Under the pieces are notes generated by a model. The model was not told where the DNA came from, did no database searches, and worked only from the letters and a program-made list of their open reading frames with translations. DNA of 64,000 nucleotides from JAGVJT01 sp964513205 (lineage in GTDB: Bacteria; Pseudomonadota; Gammaproteobacteria; Legionellales; Legionellaceae), in NCBI GenBank assembly GCA_964513205.1, contig CAZELP010000008.1, forward strand, positions 1-64,000, read 5' to 3'. Positions 27,904 to 37,948 of this stretch are shown in pieces. The position numbers and the translations under genes are program-made. How positions within the stretch are numbered: the first letter of the stretch is position 1; each line of letters begins with the position of its first letter.

Positions 27904-29238
27904 TTATTCGATTAATTCTTTGACAATTTTGTCCATCGCACTTGAACGAGAGCCTTTGACTAAAACCGTTGTGTTTTCGTCCAATTGACCCATTAGATCG
28001 GTCAATAATGCATGTTGGTTGTCATAATGAACAGCCGCATCACCAAAAGCTTCACTGGTGGCAACACTATGACGACCGCAAGTAAGCAGCTGGTCAATCC
28101 CTCTTGCTTTCGCCGCCAACCCAATTTCCTCGTGATGCGCGTGAGTATGCACACCCAGCTCACCCAAATCACCCAACACCAAAATACGCTTACCTTGCTG
28201 CTCAGCAAGTACATCCAACGCGGCTAAAACTGACTTTAAATTGGCATTGTAGGTATCATCGATGATGTTGGCGCGATGCTTTCCTCGGCGAACGGCCAAC
28301 CGACCGGGTACGCCACTAAACGCTGACAAAAGATCAGGTGCATTTTCTAAAGATAATCCAAGTGCGCGCACACACGTCATGGCAGCGACAGCATTGCTGA
28401 CATTGTGCAGCCCTGGAACTTGAAGCACTATCGCAAATTCTCCTTCAGGTGTCACAAGGGTGAATCGACTGCCAGACATCCCTTGCAACTCAACATCTCG
28501 CGCATAAATCGTTTCTGGCTTTCGAATGGAAAAACACACGGTTTTCTTATCAGAAAGAGCCTTATCCCAAGCGTGCGCACTCGGATCGTCTGCATTGATA
28601 ACAGCCGTACCCTCTTTGTCTAATCCTTGATGAATTTCGCCTTTTGCACGCACAACACCCTCAAACGAACCAAATCCTTCAAGATGAGCCGGTGCGACAT
28701 TGTTGATGAGCGTGACTTTTGGTCTGACCATCGCCACTGTGTGTGCGATTTCCCCAATGTGATTCGCTCCCAACTCAAACACCGCATAGCGATGTTCCGG
28801 CGTTAATTTTAAAAGGCTTAAGGGCACACCGATGTGATTATTTAAATTACCAGGTGTGGCGAAAGCGGGCTTTGGCAATAAAGTCGCAATCATCTCTTTA
28901 ACGGTCGTCTTGCCGTTACTGCCTGTCAGCGCAATGGTTTGGCAATCAAGCGTTTTACGATAAGATGCTGCGATAAGCGTCAATGCGTCTAATGTACAGG
29001 GCATCACCAGTGCCGGAACAGAAATTGCTTGAGGGAGTTGACTACATAAAACTGCTGCAGCACCCTTCTGGCATGCATTTTCAATAAAGTCATGCCCATC
29101 TAGGTGCTCGCCCTTGATGGCCACAAATAAATGTCCAGGCTGAATGGTGCGACTGTCAATTGACACACCCGTCACAGGAATAGCCGGAGTCGATGGCAAT
29201 TTAAGCCAAGCAGCGATTTCATCTAGCGTCATAAGCAT
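27904..29238 (-). CDS. murF: UDP-N-acetylmuramoyl-tripeptide--D-alanyl-D-alanine ligase
   Basis: Adds D-Ala-D-Ala to the UDP-MurNAc tripeptide. The 444-residue Mur ligase has VSIDSRTIQPGHLFVAIKGEHLDGHDF (parts: DSRTIQPG, GEHLDGHDF), the ATP loop ALTGSNGKTTVKEM and the C-terminal IDDTYNANLKSV and VLGDLGELG. Two in-frame ATGs, at 29238 and 29232, share the GGAAAA site. It is the first gene of the division cluster here: murE, ftsI, ftsL and mraW, which normally precede it, are not in the window. Confidence 0.97.
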   Translation of the reverse strand: MLMTLDEIAAWLKLPSTPAIPVTGVSIDSRTIQPGHLFVAIKGEHLDGHDFIENACQKGAAAVLCSQLPQAISVPALVMPCTLDALTLIAASYRKTLDCQTIALTGSNGKTTVKEMIATLLPKPAFATPGNLNNHIGVPLSLLKLTPEHRYAVFELGANHIGEIAHTVAMVRPKVTLINNVAPAHLEGFGSFEGVVRAKGEIHQGLDKEGTAVINADDPSAHAWDKALSDKKTVCFSIRKPETIYARDVELQGMSGSRFTLVTPEGEFAIVLQVPGLHNVSNAVAAMTCVRALGLSLENAPDLLSAFSGVPGRLAVRRGKHRANIIDDTYNANLKSVLAALDVLAEQQGKRILVLGDLGELGVHTHAHHEEIGLAAKARGIDQLLTCGRHSVATSEAFGDAAVHYDNQHALLTDLMGQLDENTTVLVKGSRSSAMDKIVKELIE

Positions 29239-29303
29239 TTTTCCAGTCCACTATAAGAGATAGTGTACTGCGTGTATGGAGATAATGCTAGAATTTCAAC
29301 ACA

Positions 29304-30119
29304 TTAAGCACGTTTAACGTCAACCAATTCAACGGTTTGCGAGGCCAAGGACTCGCCTAAAAACAATGCGCCTACATTTTTAAAGCGCGCAACAGAATCG
29401 GTTACAAGATACAAACCTGGCTTTTCAGTCAAATCTGGATTGAGGAGGCCGCGTGTGGTTAGCGTGTCTTTCAGGACCGCGGCTGTTGCCTCGGCGGAAT
29501 CGACAACCGCCACATGCTCAGACAACAAACGCTTGATCATCGGCTTAAAAACCGGAAAATGCGTACACCCCAAAAGCACCGTGTCTTCTTCTTTCAACTC
29601 ACTGAGATAATGCGACAATGCCTCTTTGGCGATTGCATTTTCAACCATCCCCTCTTCGGCAACAGCCACCAATAAGCTACAAGCTCGAGCGTAAATGGAG
29701 GCACCCGGCAAATTGGCCGTAATGAGTTTTTGATAAGCTTCAGAGGCAATGGTTGTCTCCGTGGCCAACACGGCAATTCGGCCATTGCGTGTTGCCGCAA
29801 CAGCTGCAGAAGCGCCAGGAGACACCACGCCAATCACGGGAATATCTGGGAGCATGTTCTGCAAATGAGGCAATGAAGCGGTTGTGGCCGTATTGCACGC
29901 AATAACCAACGCTTTTATGTCACGCTCGACTAAAAGACGAGCCATCTGGATAGCATATTGCAAAACCGTATCCTGACTTTTTGTCCCGTAAGGCAAACGA
30001 GCGGTGTCTCCCAAATAAACAAAAGACTCGGAAGGCAATGCTTGTTTCAGAGCCCTAAGTACGGTGAGCCCCCCCATCCCTGAATCAAACACACCAATTG
30101 CCGCTTTTAAATTTGTCAT
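29304..30119 (-). CDS. murI: Glutamate racemase
   Basis: Makes D-glutamate for MurD. The protein has both catalytic cysteine regions (VIACNTATTA and LLGCTHFPVF) and the N-terminal GVFDSGMGGLTVL. The ATG at 30119, preceded by AAGGTG, gives 271 residues. An upstream GTG (30125) would add two residues. It stands just upstream of murF. Linkage of murI and murF supplies substrates for the same pathway. Confidence 0.96.
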   Translation of the reverse strand: MTNLKAAIGVFDSGMGGLTVLRALKQALPSESFVYLGDTARLPYGTKSQDTVLQYAIQMARLLVERDIKALVIACNTATTASLPHLQNMLPDIPVIGVVSPGASAAVAATRNGRIAVLATETTIASEAYQKLITANLPGASIYARACSLLVAVAEEGMVENAIAKEALSHYLSELKEEDTVLLGCTHFPVFKPMIKRLLSEHVAVVDSAEATAAVLKDTLTTRGLLNPDLTEKPGLYLVTDSVARFKNVGALFLGESLASQTVELVDVKRA

Positions 30120-30130
30120 GTTCACCTTGT

Positions 30131-31912
<1,782 letters not shown>

Positions 31913-32009
31913 GATAGCCCCCCTAATTCTCTCTTTTGAGATTTTTTCGATACATTATGACGTTATTATAGACTAATTTGACCATTTCTCATAATTGAGC
32001 CGGGCTTTT

Positions 32010-34055
32010 TTATAATTGGATTATTCTATCGGCCATAGATATCGTTTCTTGCCGATGCGCCACAATGATTTGAGTCATACTGAGCTTTTTTAGCGCCTGA
32101 TTGATTTGAGCTTCGTGTCCTACATCAAGATGGCTGGTTGCCTCGTCTAAAAAAAGTATTTTGGGTTTTTTATATAAGGCCCTCGCCAGTAAAATACGTT
32201 GTTTCTGACCACCCGATAAACTCGACCCCATATCACCCAGGCGCGTTTCATACCCCATGGGCAGTGTGTTGATAAAATCTGCAATTGCGGCCAATTCAGC
32301 CACATATTTTACATAGGCTAAATCGACATCCTCATCAAAAAAAGTAATATTTTCAAGCAGAGAACCACTCAATAGCGTATCCTCTTGCATCACAGAGGCA
32401 ATAGCCTGTCGATAGCATCGCAGACCCATGTCATTTATCCCAAAACCATCCACCCAGATTTTACCCATAGAAGGCTCTAGTAAACCCATCATCACTTTCA
32501 ACAAAGTGGTTTTACCCGCACCAGAAGGGCCAACCAGTGCAATTTTTTCGCCTGCACTGACGTTGAAACTGATGTCAGAAAATATCGGTCCAAGTGAAGG
32601 ATGATAAGCAAAACCAACCTCCTGTAAGACTATTTCTCCTTTGATTGCAATAGAAGATTTTTTTTCCTCTATGGCTTCTGTTGGATGCGCCGCAACATCA
32701 CTTAAACGCTCAAGGTGCAATCCAACCAAGCGATATTCAAAAATTTGATGAATCAGAGATGAACATTTTTGAACCAATTGTTGACGAAATCCTAAAAAAG
32801 CCAATAACATGCCCACCGATAACGATTGATGCATGACCATGACCGCCCCACAGGTCAAAACAGATAAATATTCTACTTGAGTCAAACATTGATGTACAAA
32901 ATGATAACGAATGTGCAAACGAGAAACCGCAATGTCTTGATTTAAACCCTCGATAAAATGAGAGCGCCACCGATTCAACCGAAATTCTTCTTTAAGATAG
33001 GCTTTAATAGATAAAATACTTTGCAAAGACTCCAAAAATACCGTTGCGGCCTTTGCTTGATGGTGCATAGAACTGTTCATTTGATCTTGTAGCGTTCGAT
33101 AGGAAAATAATCGAATCAACAATTCAAATACCAAAGCAATAAAAACCAATGACGCCAATGGAACGCTGTATGCCAACATCAATCCTGCCTGCAACAACAC
33201 CATCACGCCATCCAAAAAAGTGGTCACCAGATCCACACTAAATTTTCGCTGGATTTCACCAATTGCGTTGATTTTTGATTGCAAATCGCCTTTATGTCGA
33301 GACTCAAAAAAATTTAAAGGTAAACGAAATAAATGACGCATCACTTGAATAGAAAAATGTGCTGTCATCTGCATTTTCAGATATAAAACCAAATGCGCAC
33401 GAAGACGCTCAGATAAAACCAATCCCATTGTCAAAAACAAAAATCCCAACACCGCCACACGCAGATTTCTAAAATTAGCACCACCAATCACGTGATCAGT
33501 GACATACTGAGTAAAGAGAGGACAAGCCAATGTCAACATTTCAATCACAAAAGACAACACCAGCAAAAGCCAGAACCCATATTTAAAATTTCGCATCGAC
33601 TTCAGCCACGCCCAGCCATTTAGAGAAGAGCGTGCGGAAATCGGTTTAAAAACAGGCGCTTTTTGTACCTCTAACACAATTCCGGTAAAATGTTTTGAAA
33701 CCTCTGCATGTGTCAAACGACAAACGCCTCTGGCAGGATCATGGATCACAGCGTGGCGTCGAGTCACTTTTTTTAAAACAACAAAATGATTCATGTCCCA
33801 ATGTAACAATGCTGGACATTGAACAAAAGCAAGCTCGCTCAAAGGGACATGAAGTGCTCGTGTATCGAAGCCAAGCGTTGCCAATAACTGGTTCACTTGA
33901 TGTAAATTGACACCACGTATCGACGTTGGAGAATGTCGACGCAGATATCCCAAATCAAGCTCGTGCCCCCAAAAACAAGCAATCATCGCCACACAAGCAT
34001 GTGCGCATTCGGACACTTGTTCTTGTAAAATCATGGGTAATTTTGTGCGCGTCAT
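32010..34055 (-). CDS. C39-peptidase ABC exporter (CvaB/RaxB type) of the graspetide operon
   Basis: Exports leader-bearing peptides and removes the leader after Gly-Gly. The 681-residue protein has an N-terminal C39 domain (1-130) with intact catalytic residues: Gln11, Cys17 (VSECAHACVAM), His90 (WDMNHFVVL) and Asp106 (IHDPARG). A six-helix membrane domain (about 155-440) and an ATPase with GPSGAGKTTLL, LSGGQKQRI and ILFLDEATSHLD complete it. The ATG at 34055 follows AGGAGGA and overlaps the hlyD-like stop by four bases (ATGA). The operon's two GG-leader peptides are the obvious substrates. The class is certain, the substrate inferred. Confidence 0.93.
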   Translation of the reverse strand: MTRTKLPMILQEQVSECAHACVAMIACFWGHELDLGYLRRHSPTSIRGVNLHQVNQLLATLGFDTRALHVPLSELAFVQCPALLHWDMNHFVVLKKVTRRHAVIHDPARGVCRLTHAEVSKHFTGIVLEVQKAPVFKPISARSSLNGWAWLKSMRNFKYGFWLLLVLSFVIEMLTLACPLFTQYVTDHVIGGANFRNLRVAVLGFLFLTMGLVLSERLRAHLVLYLKMQMTAHFSIQVMRHLFRLPLNFFESRHKGDLQSKINAIGEIQRKFSVDLVTTFLDGVMVLLQAGLMLAYSVPLASLVFIALVFELLIRLFSYRTLQDQMNSSMHHQAKAATVFLESLQSILSIKAYLKEEFRLNRWRSHFIEGLNQDIAVSRLHIRYHFVHQCLTQVEYLSVLTCGAVMVMHQSLSVGMLLAFLGFRQQLVQKCSSLIHQIFEYRLVGLHLERLSDVAAHPTEAIEEKKSSIAIKGEIVLQEVGFAYHPSLGPIFSDISFNVSAGEKIALVGPSGAGKTTLLKVMMGLLEPSMGKIWVDGFGINDMGLRCYRQAIASVMQEDTLLSGSLLENITFFDEDVDLAYVKYVAELAAIADFINTLPMGYETRLGDMGSSLSGGQKQRILLARALYKKPKILFLDEATSHLDVGHEAQINQALKKLSMTQIIVAHRQETISMADRIIQL

Positions 34056-35053
34056 GCACGTCCTCCTACGCCCAATAACCACTGCCATATTTTTCTACGC
34101 TCTCCTGTTGCCACCGCATCGAAAGTCATGCCTTGATGTATGGGATATAACGCGTGTCCCTGACCAATGACAAGCGCATTTAGGTTCGCGGTTGCTTTAT
34201 AGTAAGGCTGATGAATTTCAAAAAGCTTGTTTTCCTCTTTGTCTGTCAAAACCGTCTGACTTATTGATGTCACAATTGCCTTTCCTGAACCAAAACGACG
34301 ATAAGGATAAGCATCATAATGTAAAAATAAATCATCATTGGGTTTTAAAAAACCAGCCTTTTGAACAGGAACATACAACTGCGCGACGTAATTTGGGTTT
34401 TCAGGCAACACACTAAACAAAGGTTTATCTTGAGAAACATGCTGTCCCACATGCACCATTACACTCGACACCACACCTGCAATTGGCGATTTGATAAATA
34501 ATGTTTTTGTCTGATAAAACCGCGCTTCGTCCGCCTCTAGCGTATGAATCTGATTTTTTAATAAACCAATTTCCTCCGCTTTTTGATCAAAAAAAGATTT
34601 CGCAATATATTTTTTTTGCAATAGCGGTCTTAATTTTTCTAAAAATTGCTGCTTCTTGTGCAGTGTTTGGCGCATGATCTGAAGTCGCGCTTTAAAAGTA
34701 TCTTGAATTTTCTTGGATTGAGCTCGTGTGCCCTCATCCGCATGGGTATCAATCACCAAAAGAATTTCACCATCGCGCACATGCGCCCCCTCTTTGAGCT
34801 GTATTTTTTTTACAACTCCAGGAGATGCCGCATATACATGAGAAACGCCCCCAGCCGCATCAACAACTCCTCGCAAACTCCATTGCTCAACATACTCTTC
34901 ATTTAACAAGAGGATTAAACCAAGCAGAATAAAAATACTCCAAATCGCAACAAAGCGAGAATTAGGAAAAGGAACGTTTAAAAACACTCGCCCCAAATGT
35001 CGATGCTGAGTGTGCTCTAAAACCTCTTTTCTGAAAAAAGGCAAAGTCGTCAT
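34052..35053 (-). CDS. HlyD-family membrane-fusion (periplasmic adaptor) protein
   Basis: 333 residues with one N-terminal membrane anchor (about 33-51). A biotinyl-lipoyl-like half motif (VYAASPGVVKKIQLKEGAHVRDGEILLVID, cited as SPGVVKKI and EGAHVRDGE) and a coiled-coil hairpin (about 105-175) follow. The second lipoyl half (IKSPIAGVVSSVMVHVGQHV) and a beta-barrel domain end it. It bridges the inner-membrane ABC exporter to an outer-membrane channel, presumably a TolC elsewhere in the genome. It overlaps both neighbours by four bases, so the three genes are translationally coupled. Confidence 0.92.
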   Translation of the reverse strand: MTTLPFFRKEVLEHTQHRHLGRVFLNVPFPNSRFVAIWSIFILLGLILLLNEEYVEQWSLRGVVDAAGGVSHVYAASPGVVKKIQLKEGAHVRDGEILLVIDTHADEGTRAQSKKIQDTFKARLQIMRQTLHKKQQFLEKLRPLLQKKYIAKSFFDQKAEEIGLLKNQIHTLEADEARFYQTKTLFIKSPIAGVVSSVMVHVGQHVSQDKPLFSVLPENPNYVAQLYVPVQKAGFLKPNDDLFLHYDAYPYRRFGSGKAIVTSISQTVLTDKEENKLFEIHQPYYKATANLNALVIGQGHALYPIHQGMTFDAVATGERRKIWQWLLGVGGRA

Positions 35054-36120
35054 GAACGATGAGTCTCCAGCTTTTCGTGATTGTCAAACCATTTGGCCCA
35101 ACGCTCTGGATGTTTATCACCAAAATCTTGGCCGGTTATTTTTTTCAAAATAAGATAGGCAAAATCATGCTGATTAGGCTGCTGTAAACGCAATAAATTT
35201 AACAATGGAATTTTTGCTTGCTGGATTAAGGCTTGACGAACAGCAGTAGAATCAGCCAAAACCGACAATAAAAAGAGAGATTTATTGCGATCGGTCGAAC
35301 AAGGCGACGACAATAAATGAATAAACGGTGTGGGGTCGATTGACGTGATATGCGCTTTTTGTGTCGTCAACGATAAAACTCGAATGACATTATTTCGAAC
35401 GCCCTCATCTCGGTCTTCGACATAAGGCAACAAAACTCTGACAATATCATTTGGATCTTGAAAATGACCCACAAGATAAGCCGCTTGAGCTCGACGCATT
35501 GGATTAGGGTCTTTACTTAAAGTGTTTAAAATAAACGCACGTTGCTTGACTGCCGCGGTATTGAATCGTTCGAGATAAGGCTTCAATTTGGGATGGTCAA
35601 ATCCCGTTGTGCAATGATACACCGGACAATCACTATGCTTTGGATGGATCTGGTTGGATAAAAATAACGCTTGAGCCGTTGTCAGGTAATCCTGCATTTC
35701 ATCCATGATGTCGTGCGTCTTGGGAAAAGTGCGTTTTTCTTGATTAGGTAAGTAAGTTAGACGCTCAGGCTCATTGGACTGTACCACTTCAATAGTGGTA
35801 CAGTAATTTTCTTCACCATAATACATGGTGTCTAAATTAAGATAAGCGTAATCGTGTTTGGCCTTCATTGAATCAATTAAAGCTTGTCGACGATCACGCC
35901 AGTGCATACCCTGTTCAGAATCAAAAAATCCCTGGGCTTCTTTTTTTAAACCCGCGCGAAATGTTTTCATCAAAGCCGCCCATTCGGCTGAGTATGCGCG
36001 TAAAAGCACTTGACCTTCTTTTGCATCAACACCATAGACATCTAAACATTCACCAATGGAAGGTTGAACCATACCCAACCATGCAAAAATGAAGTAAGCA
36101 CACTTTTTTGAAAATAACAT
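35050..36120 (-). CDS. Secreted HEAT-repeat protein of the graspetide operon
   Basis: 356 residues. An N-terminal hydrophobic signal (about 1-23, ending QPSIGEC) predicts export to the periplasm. The middle region is rich in aromatic and charged residues with several cysteines. Residues about 205-345 are helical HEAT-like repeats (AQAAYLVGHFQDPNDIVRVL, DEGVRNNVIRVLSLTT, STDRNKSLFLLSVLADS). The C-terminus holds KITGQDFGDKHPERWAKWFDN. It is 15 bases after the ATP-grasp gene and overlaps the hlyD-like gene by four bases. Its role is unknown. It might bind the exported peptide, aid maturation or give immunity. Confidence 0.75.
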   Translation of the reverse strand: MLFSKKCAYFIFAWLGMVQPSIGECLDVYGVDAKEGQVLLRAYSAEWAALMKTFRAGLKKEAQGFFDSEQGMHWRDRRQALIDSMKAKHDYAYLNLDTMYYGEENYCTTIEVVQSNEPERLTYLPNQEKRTFPKTHDIMDEMQDYLTTAQALFLSNQIHPKHSDCPVYHCTTGFDHPKLKPYLERFNTAAVKQRAFILNTLSKDPNPMRRAQAAYLVGHFQDPNDIVRVLLPYVEDRDEGVRNNVIRVLSLTTQKAHITSIDPTPFIHLLSSPCSTDRNKSLFLLSVLADSTAVRQALIQQAKIPLLNLLRLQQPNQHDFAYLILKKITGQDFGDKHPERWAKWFDNHEKLETHRS

Positions 36121-36135
36121 TTACGCCTCCTTGAA

Positions 36136-37245
36136 TTACGCCCCCATTTGAACGCTGTTTAAATCAATGTGTTTCGCTCTATTTTCTTGAAAAATAACTT
36201 CAAGCTCGTCTTCGTATTTCGAGATGGTATGAACGGGTTTTGCGGCTATCATACGTTCGGAAAGTCCTTGATAAACCAAAAAATGAACAAATAAATCGAG
36301 CATTTTAAAATCAGGGTTATATTCCTCAATCCATAAAAATTGCCCCTGCTCATTGACCTCTAGAAACACATACTCCCCTTCTGGTGTCACAATGAAATCA
36401 AACGAACCAAAAACAATACCCAGTCTATGCATGAAATTACGAATTTGGTTTTCCAACTTCGGAGGTAAAAGATAAGGCTCAATTTCAAGCTTACCCATTC
36501 GAATTGCTCGCCAATCGACTAGACCATCTGGATGGTCCTGCGAATTGAGCTTTGCCGCCACAAGATGTCGACCAAAACACGTGACACGTAATTCATATTT
36601 TTTCCGGATTTCTTTTTGAAAAATACCAGGAGCATATTGTAAAGTTTGATTATCAGGTAAATCTAAAAAGCCAATTCTTGCGGTATAGGCTATTTTGATG
36701 CAATTGTCTTCAAACCAATAATTTGGACATAATGGCTTGTAAATAACACCTTCTGCCTCATGTTGAAGTAAAAAGAATCGAATTTCTTTTGGATCATTCG
36801 AACAGAGCGTAACAGGAATTTGAAGGCCGCACTCCTGAGCCAGCTTTAACTGTAACAGCTTAAAATTGGCCCGATTTGCTGACTCTTTTGTATTCACCCA
36901 CCACGCGTGGGGTGCCAAGGTATGCGTGAACGATTCATAAAATAATGTATTTTCACGTGCTACAAATTTATAATCATCTGGATGTACCGCATCTTTGGGT
37001 AGATAAGGCTTCCGTGCCCGTCTCCACCAGACCACATCATAATCATTTTCGACCACAGCTTGCTCAGGATCATCACTACGCCAATAATATCGACTGGCAT
37101 CAACATATATCGAGTTTCTTAAACGAGTGGGCTGATCGGCCATGAAAAGTAGTGTAACTTGATGATCCATACGCTCTAATGCGAGTTTGACCAAAATCGC
37201 ATGCACATCATCAGGCTCGGTTGGTATTAAAAATTTCACTGTCAT
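36136..37245 (-). CDS. ATP-grasp ligase with microviridin-type (MvdD-like) N-terminal domain, graspetide synthetase
   Basis: Predicted to join Asp/Glu side chains to Ser/Thr/Lys side chains in the precursor core, using ATP, making ester or amide rings. The pre-ATP-grasp domain (about 1-90) ends with the family block YDVVWWRRARKP. The central ATP-grasp contains GVIYKPL. Near the end FLEVNEQGQFLWIEEY carries the metal-binding Glu296 and Asn298. The frame opens at 37296, but that start lies inside a hairpin. The ATG at 37245 is very close to GGAGGG. The GTG at 37239 has better spacing, so the start is uncertain by two residues. About 369 residues, typical of the family (MdnC/MvdD about 325). It follows the precursors directly. 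Confidence 0.88.
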   Translation of the reverse strand: MTVKFLIPTEPDDVHAILVKLALERMDHQVTLLFMADQPTRLRNSIYVDASRYYWRSDDPEQAVVENDYDVVWWRRARKPYLPKDAVHPDDYKFVARENTLFYESFTHTLAPHAWWVNTKESANRANFKLLQLKLAQECGLQIPVTLCSNDPKEIRFFLLQHEAEGVIYKPLCPNYWFEDNCIKIAYTARIGFLDLPDNQTLQYAPGIFQKEIRKKYELRVTCFGRHLVAAKLNSQDHPDGLVDWRAIRMGKLEIEPYLLPPKLENQIRNFMHRLGIVFGSFDFIVTPEGEYVFLEVNEQGQFLWIEEYNPDFKMLDLFVHFLVYQGLSERMIAAKPVHTISKYEDELEVIFQENRAKHIDLNSVQMGA

Positions 37246-37266
37246 TCCCTCCATGGAATAAATATA

Positions 37267-37299
37267 CAAATGCTCTGAGCTGATTAAGCAGAGCATTTG
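37267..37299 (-). promoter_or_regulatory. Hairpin between precursor 1 and the ATP-grasp gene
   Basis: A perfect 11-base-pair stem, CAAATGCTCTG (37267-37277) with its complement at 37289-37299 and an 11-base loop. On the minus strand it is followed by TATATTTATT and then the ligase ribosome site. It is not a full terminator but would act as attenuator or 3'-end stabiliser, giving more precursor than enzyme. Confidence 0.7.
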
Positions 37300-37311
37300 A
37301 TAAGATAATTT

Positions 37312-37479
37312 TTATATTTCGATGACCACATCAGGAGCGGAATGGTCTCCTGTGAGAATAACTCGAGCAGAAGGACTTGGACTGGGGGATGCCCCGCCAC
37401 TGACTTGCTCTAAAAGATGTTGGTCAAGAGGAATTGCGACGGTATAAGCAAGGACGCGCTCTTGTTTTACAATTTCCAT
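37312..37479 (-). CDS. Graspetide precursor peptide 1 (55 residues)
   Basis: ATG at 37479, preceded by GGAG. A further upstream frame exists without a better site. Residues 1-29 are the leader with a double-glycine end (LLEQVSGG) and the canonical hydrophobic positions -4 Val, -7 Leu, -12 Leu and -15 Ala. The predicted core (30-55) begins with Ser-Pro repeats (ASPSPSPSA). It continues RVILTGDHSAPDVVIEI, with donors Thr43 and Ser47 and acceptors Asp45, Asp50 and Glu54. The Ser-Pro run may be a spacer. The leader shares RxLAYxxAxxLD with peptide 2. It is too small for domain evidence, so the call rests on leader, core and neighbours. Confidence 0.85.
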   Translation of the reverse strand: MEIVKQERVLAYTVAIPLDQHLLEQVSGGASPSPSPSARVILTGDHSAPDVVIEI

Positions 37480-37501
37480 ATTAAACTCCATATCCAAAAA
37501 A

Positions 37502-37690
37502 TTAAAAATCGACACTAAAATCAACCACCACATCTGCCGCATGAATATTGTAACCAGAGGCTTTCATCGTTTCACGCGAACACCACTGAATACCAGGCTT
37601 TTGCGCGCCACCTGAAATAGAGGTTAAATGATTGGGGTCGAGTTTGCTTGCACATAGGTAGGCCAATGAGCGTTTTTCTTTTTTTTCCAT
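37502..37690 (-). CDS. Graspetide precursor peptide 2 (62 residues)
   Basis: ATG at 37690 after AAAGGAAAT. An in-frame ATG at 37768 would add 26 residues that look unlike any leader, so the shorter form is preferred. The leader (1-28) has -15 Ala, -12 Leu, -11 Asp, -7 Leu, -4 Ile and ends ISGG. The core (29-62) contains one Cys and Trp, then TMKASGYNIHAADVVVDFSV and a final DF. Thr41 and Ser45 (spacing 4) and Asp53, Asp57 and Asp61 (spacing 4) are candidate ring partners. Lys43 could form an amide. It is the first gene of the operon and lies 22 bases before peptide 1. Confidence 0.85.
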   Translation of the reverse strand: MEKKEKRSLAYLCASKLDPNHLTSISGGAQKPGIQWCSRETMKASGYNIHAADVVVDFSVDF

Positions 37691-37701
37691 TGTATTTCCT
37701 T

Positions 37702-37739
37702 TTAGGTTGGGCCTAACGAAACTAATCCTTTTATCGTTA
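37702..37739. promoter_or_regulatory. Inverted repeats in the graspetide 5' leader
   Basis: TTAGG (37702-37706) pairs with CCTAA (37712-37716). TAACGA (37714-37719) pairs with TCGTTA (37734-37739). Both lie in the predicted untranslated leader before precursor 2. They could be operators or leader-RNA structure; nothing decides between these. Confidence 0.3.
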
Positions 37740-37801
37740 AGCGAAATCTTCCATGCGATTTCTTCCATGAAATTGAAATGGTATCCTCCATTCCAAGCAA
37801 C

Positions 37802-37830
37802 ATCATAATGAACTTCATTTAAAATTACAA
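37802..37830 (-). promoter_or_regulatory. Promoter of the graspetide operon
   Basis: On the minus strand TTGTAA (37830-37825), 17 bases, then TATGAT (37807-37802). A start near 37795 would give an untranslated leader of about 105 bases before precursor 2. It lies beside a palindrome at 37844-37861 that could host the divergent regulator. Confidence 0.5.
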
Positions 37831-37843
37831 TAATGTTTTTAAA

Positions 37844-37861
37844 AATAACGCAAATGTTATT
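37844..37861. promoter_or_regulatory. Candidate operator AATAAC-N6-GTTATT
   Basis: A perfect six-base inverted repeat with a six-base centre (GCAAAT), about 14 bases upstream of the graspetide -35 box. Size and symmetry suit a dimeric helix-turn-helix regulator, perhaps the divergent XRE protein. Inferred. Confidence 0.4.
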
Positions 37862-37930
37862 ATTTTATAAATAAAAAACAAAAAAGTATTTTTAATTCAT
37901 TTTTTTGTGAGATAATCTGCGCTTATAAGA

Positions 37931-37944
37931 CTTTCTTAAGAAAG
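37931..37944. promoter_or_regulatory. 14-base perfect palindrome before the regulator gene
   Basis: CTTTCTTAAGAAAG stands four bases before the regulator ATG, overlapping its ribosome site. Another palindrome, CTTATAAG (37922-37929), lies just upstream, overlapping a possible -10 box. This arrangement fits autoregulation by the encoded XRE protein. Confidence 0.45.
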
Positions 37945-37948
37945 AAAC

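Noticed and set aside
37249..37296. Extended N-terminus of the ATP-grasp ligase
   Set aside because: It begins inside a perfect hairpin and lacks a ribosome site, while the later starts follow GGAGGG.
37312..37690. Plain class II bacteriocin (unmodified) pair
   Set aside because: GG leaders alone would permit it, but the adjacent ATP-grasp ligase and acidic, hydroxyl-rich C-terminal cores favour a modified graspetide.
37691..37768. 26-residue extension of precursor 2
   Set aside because: The extension has no leader features and no good ribosome site. The ATG at 37690 does, and gives a leader aligned with precursor 1.
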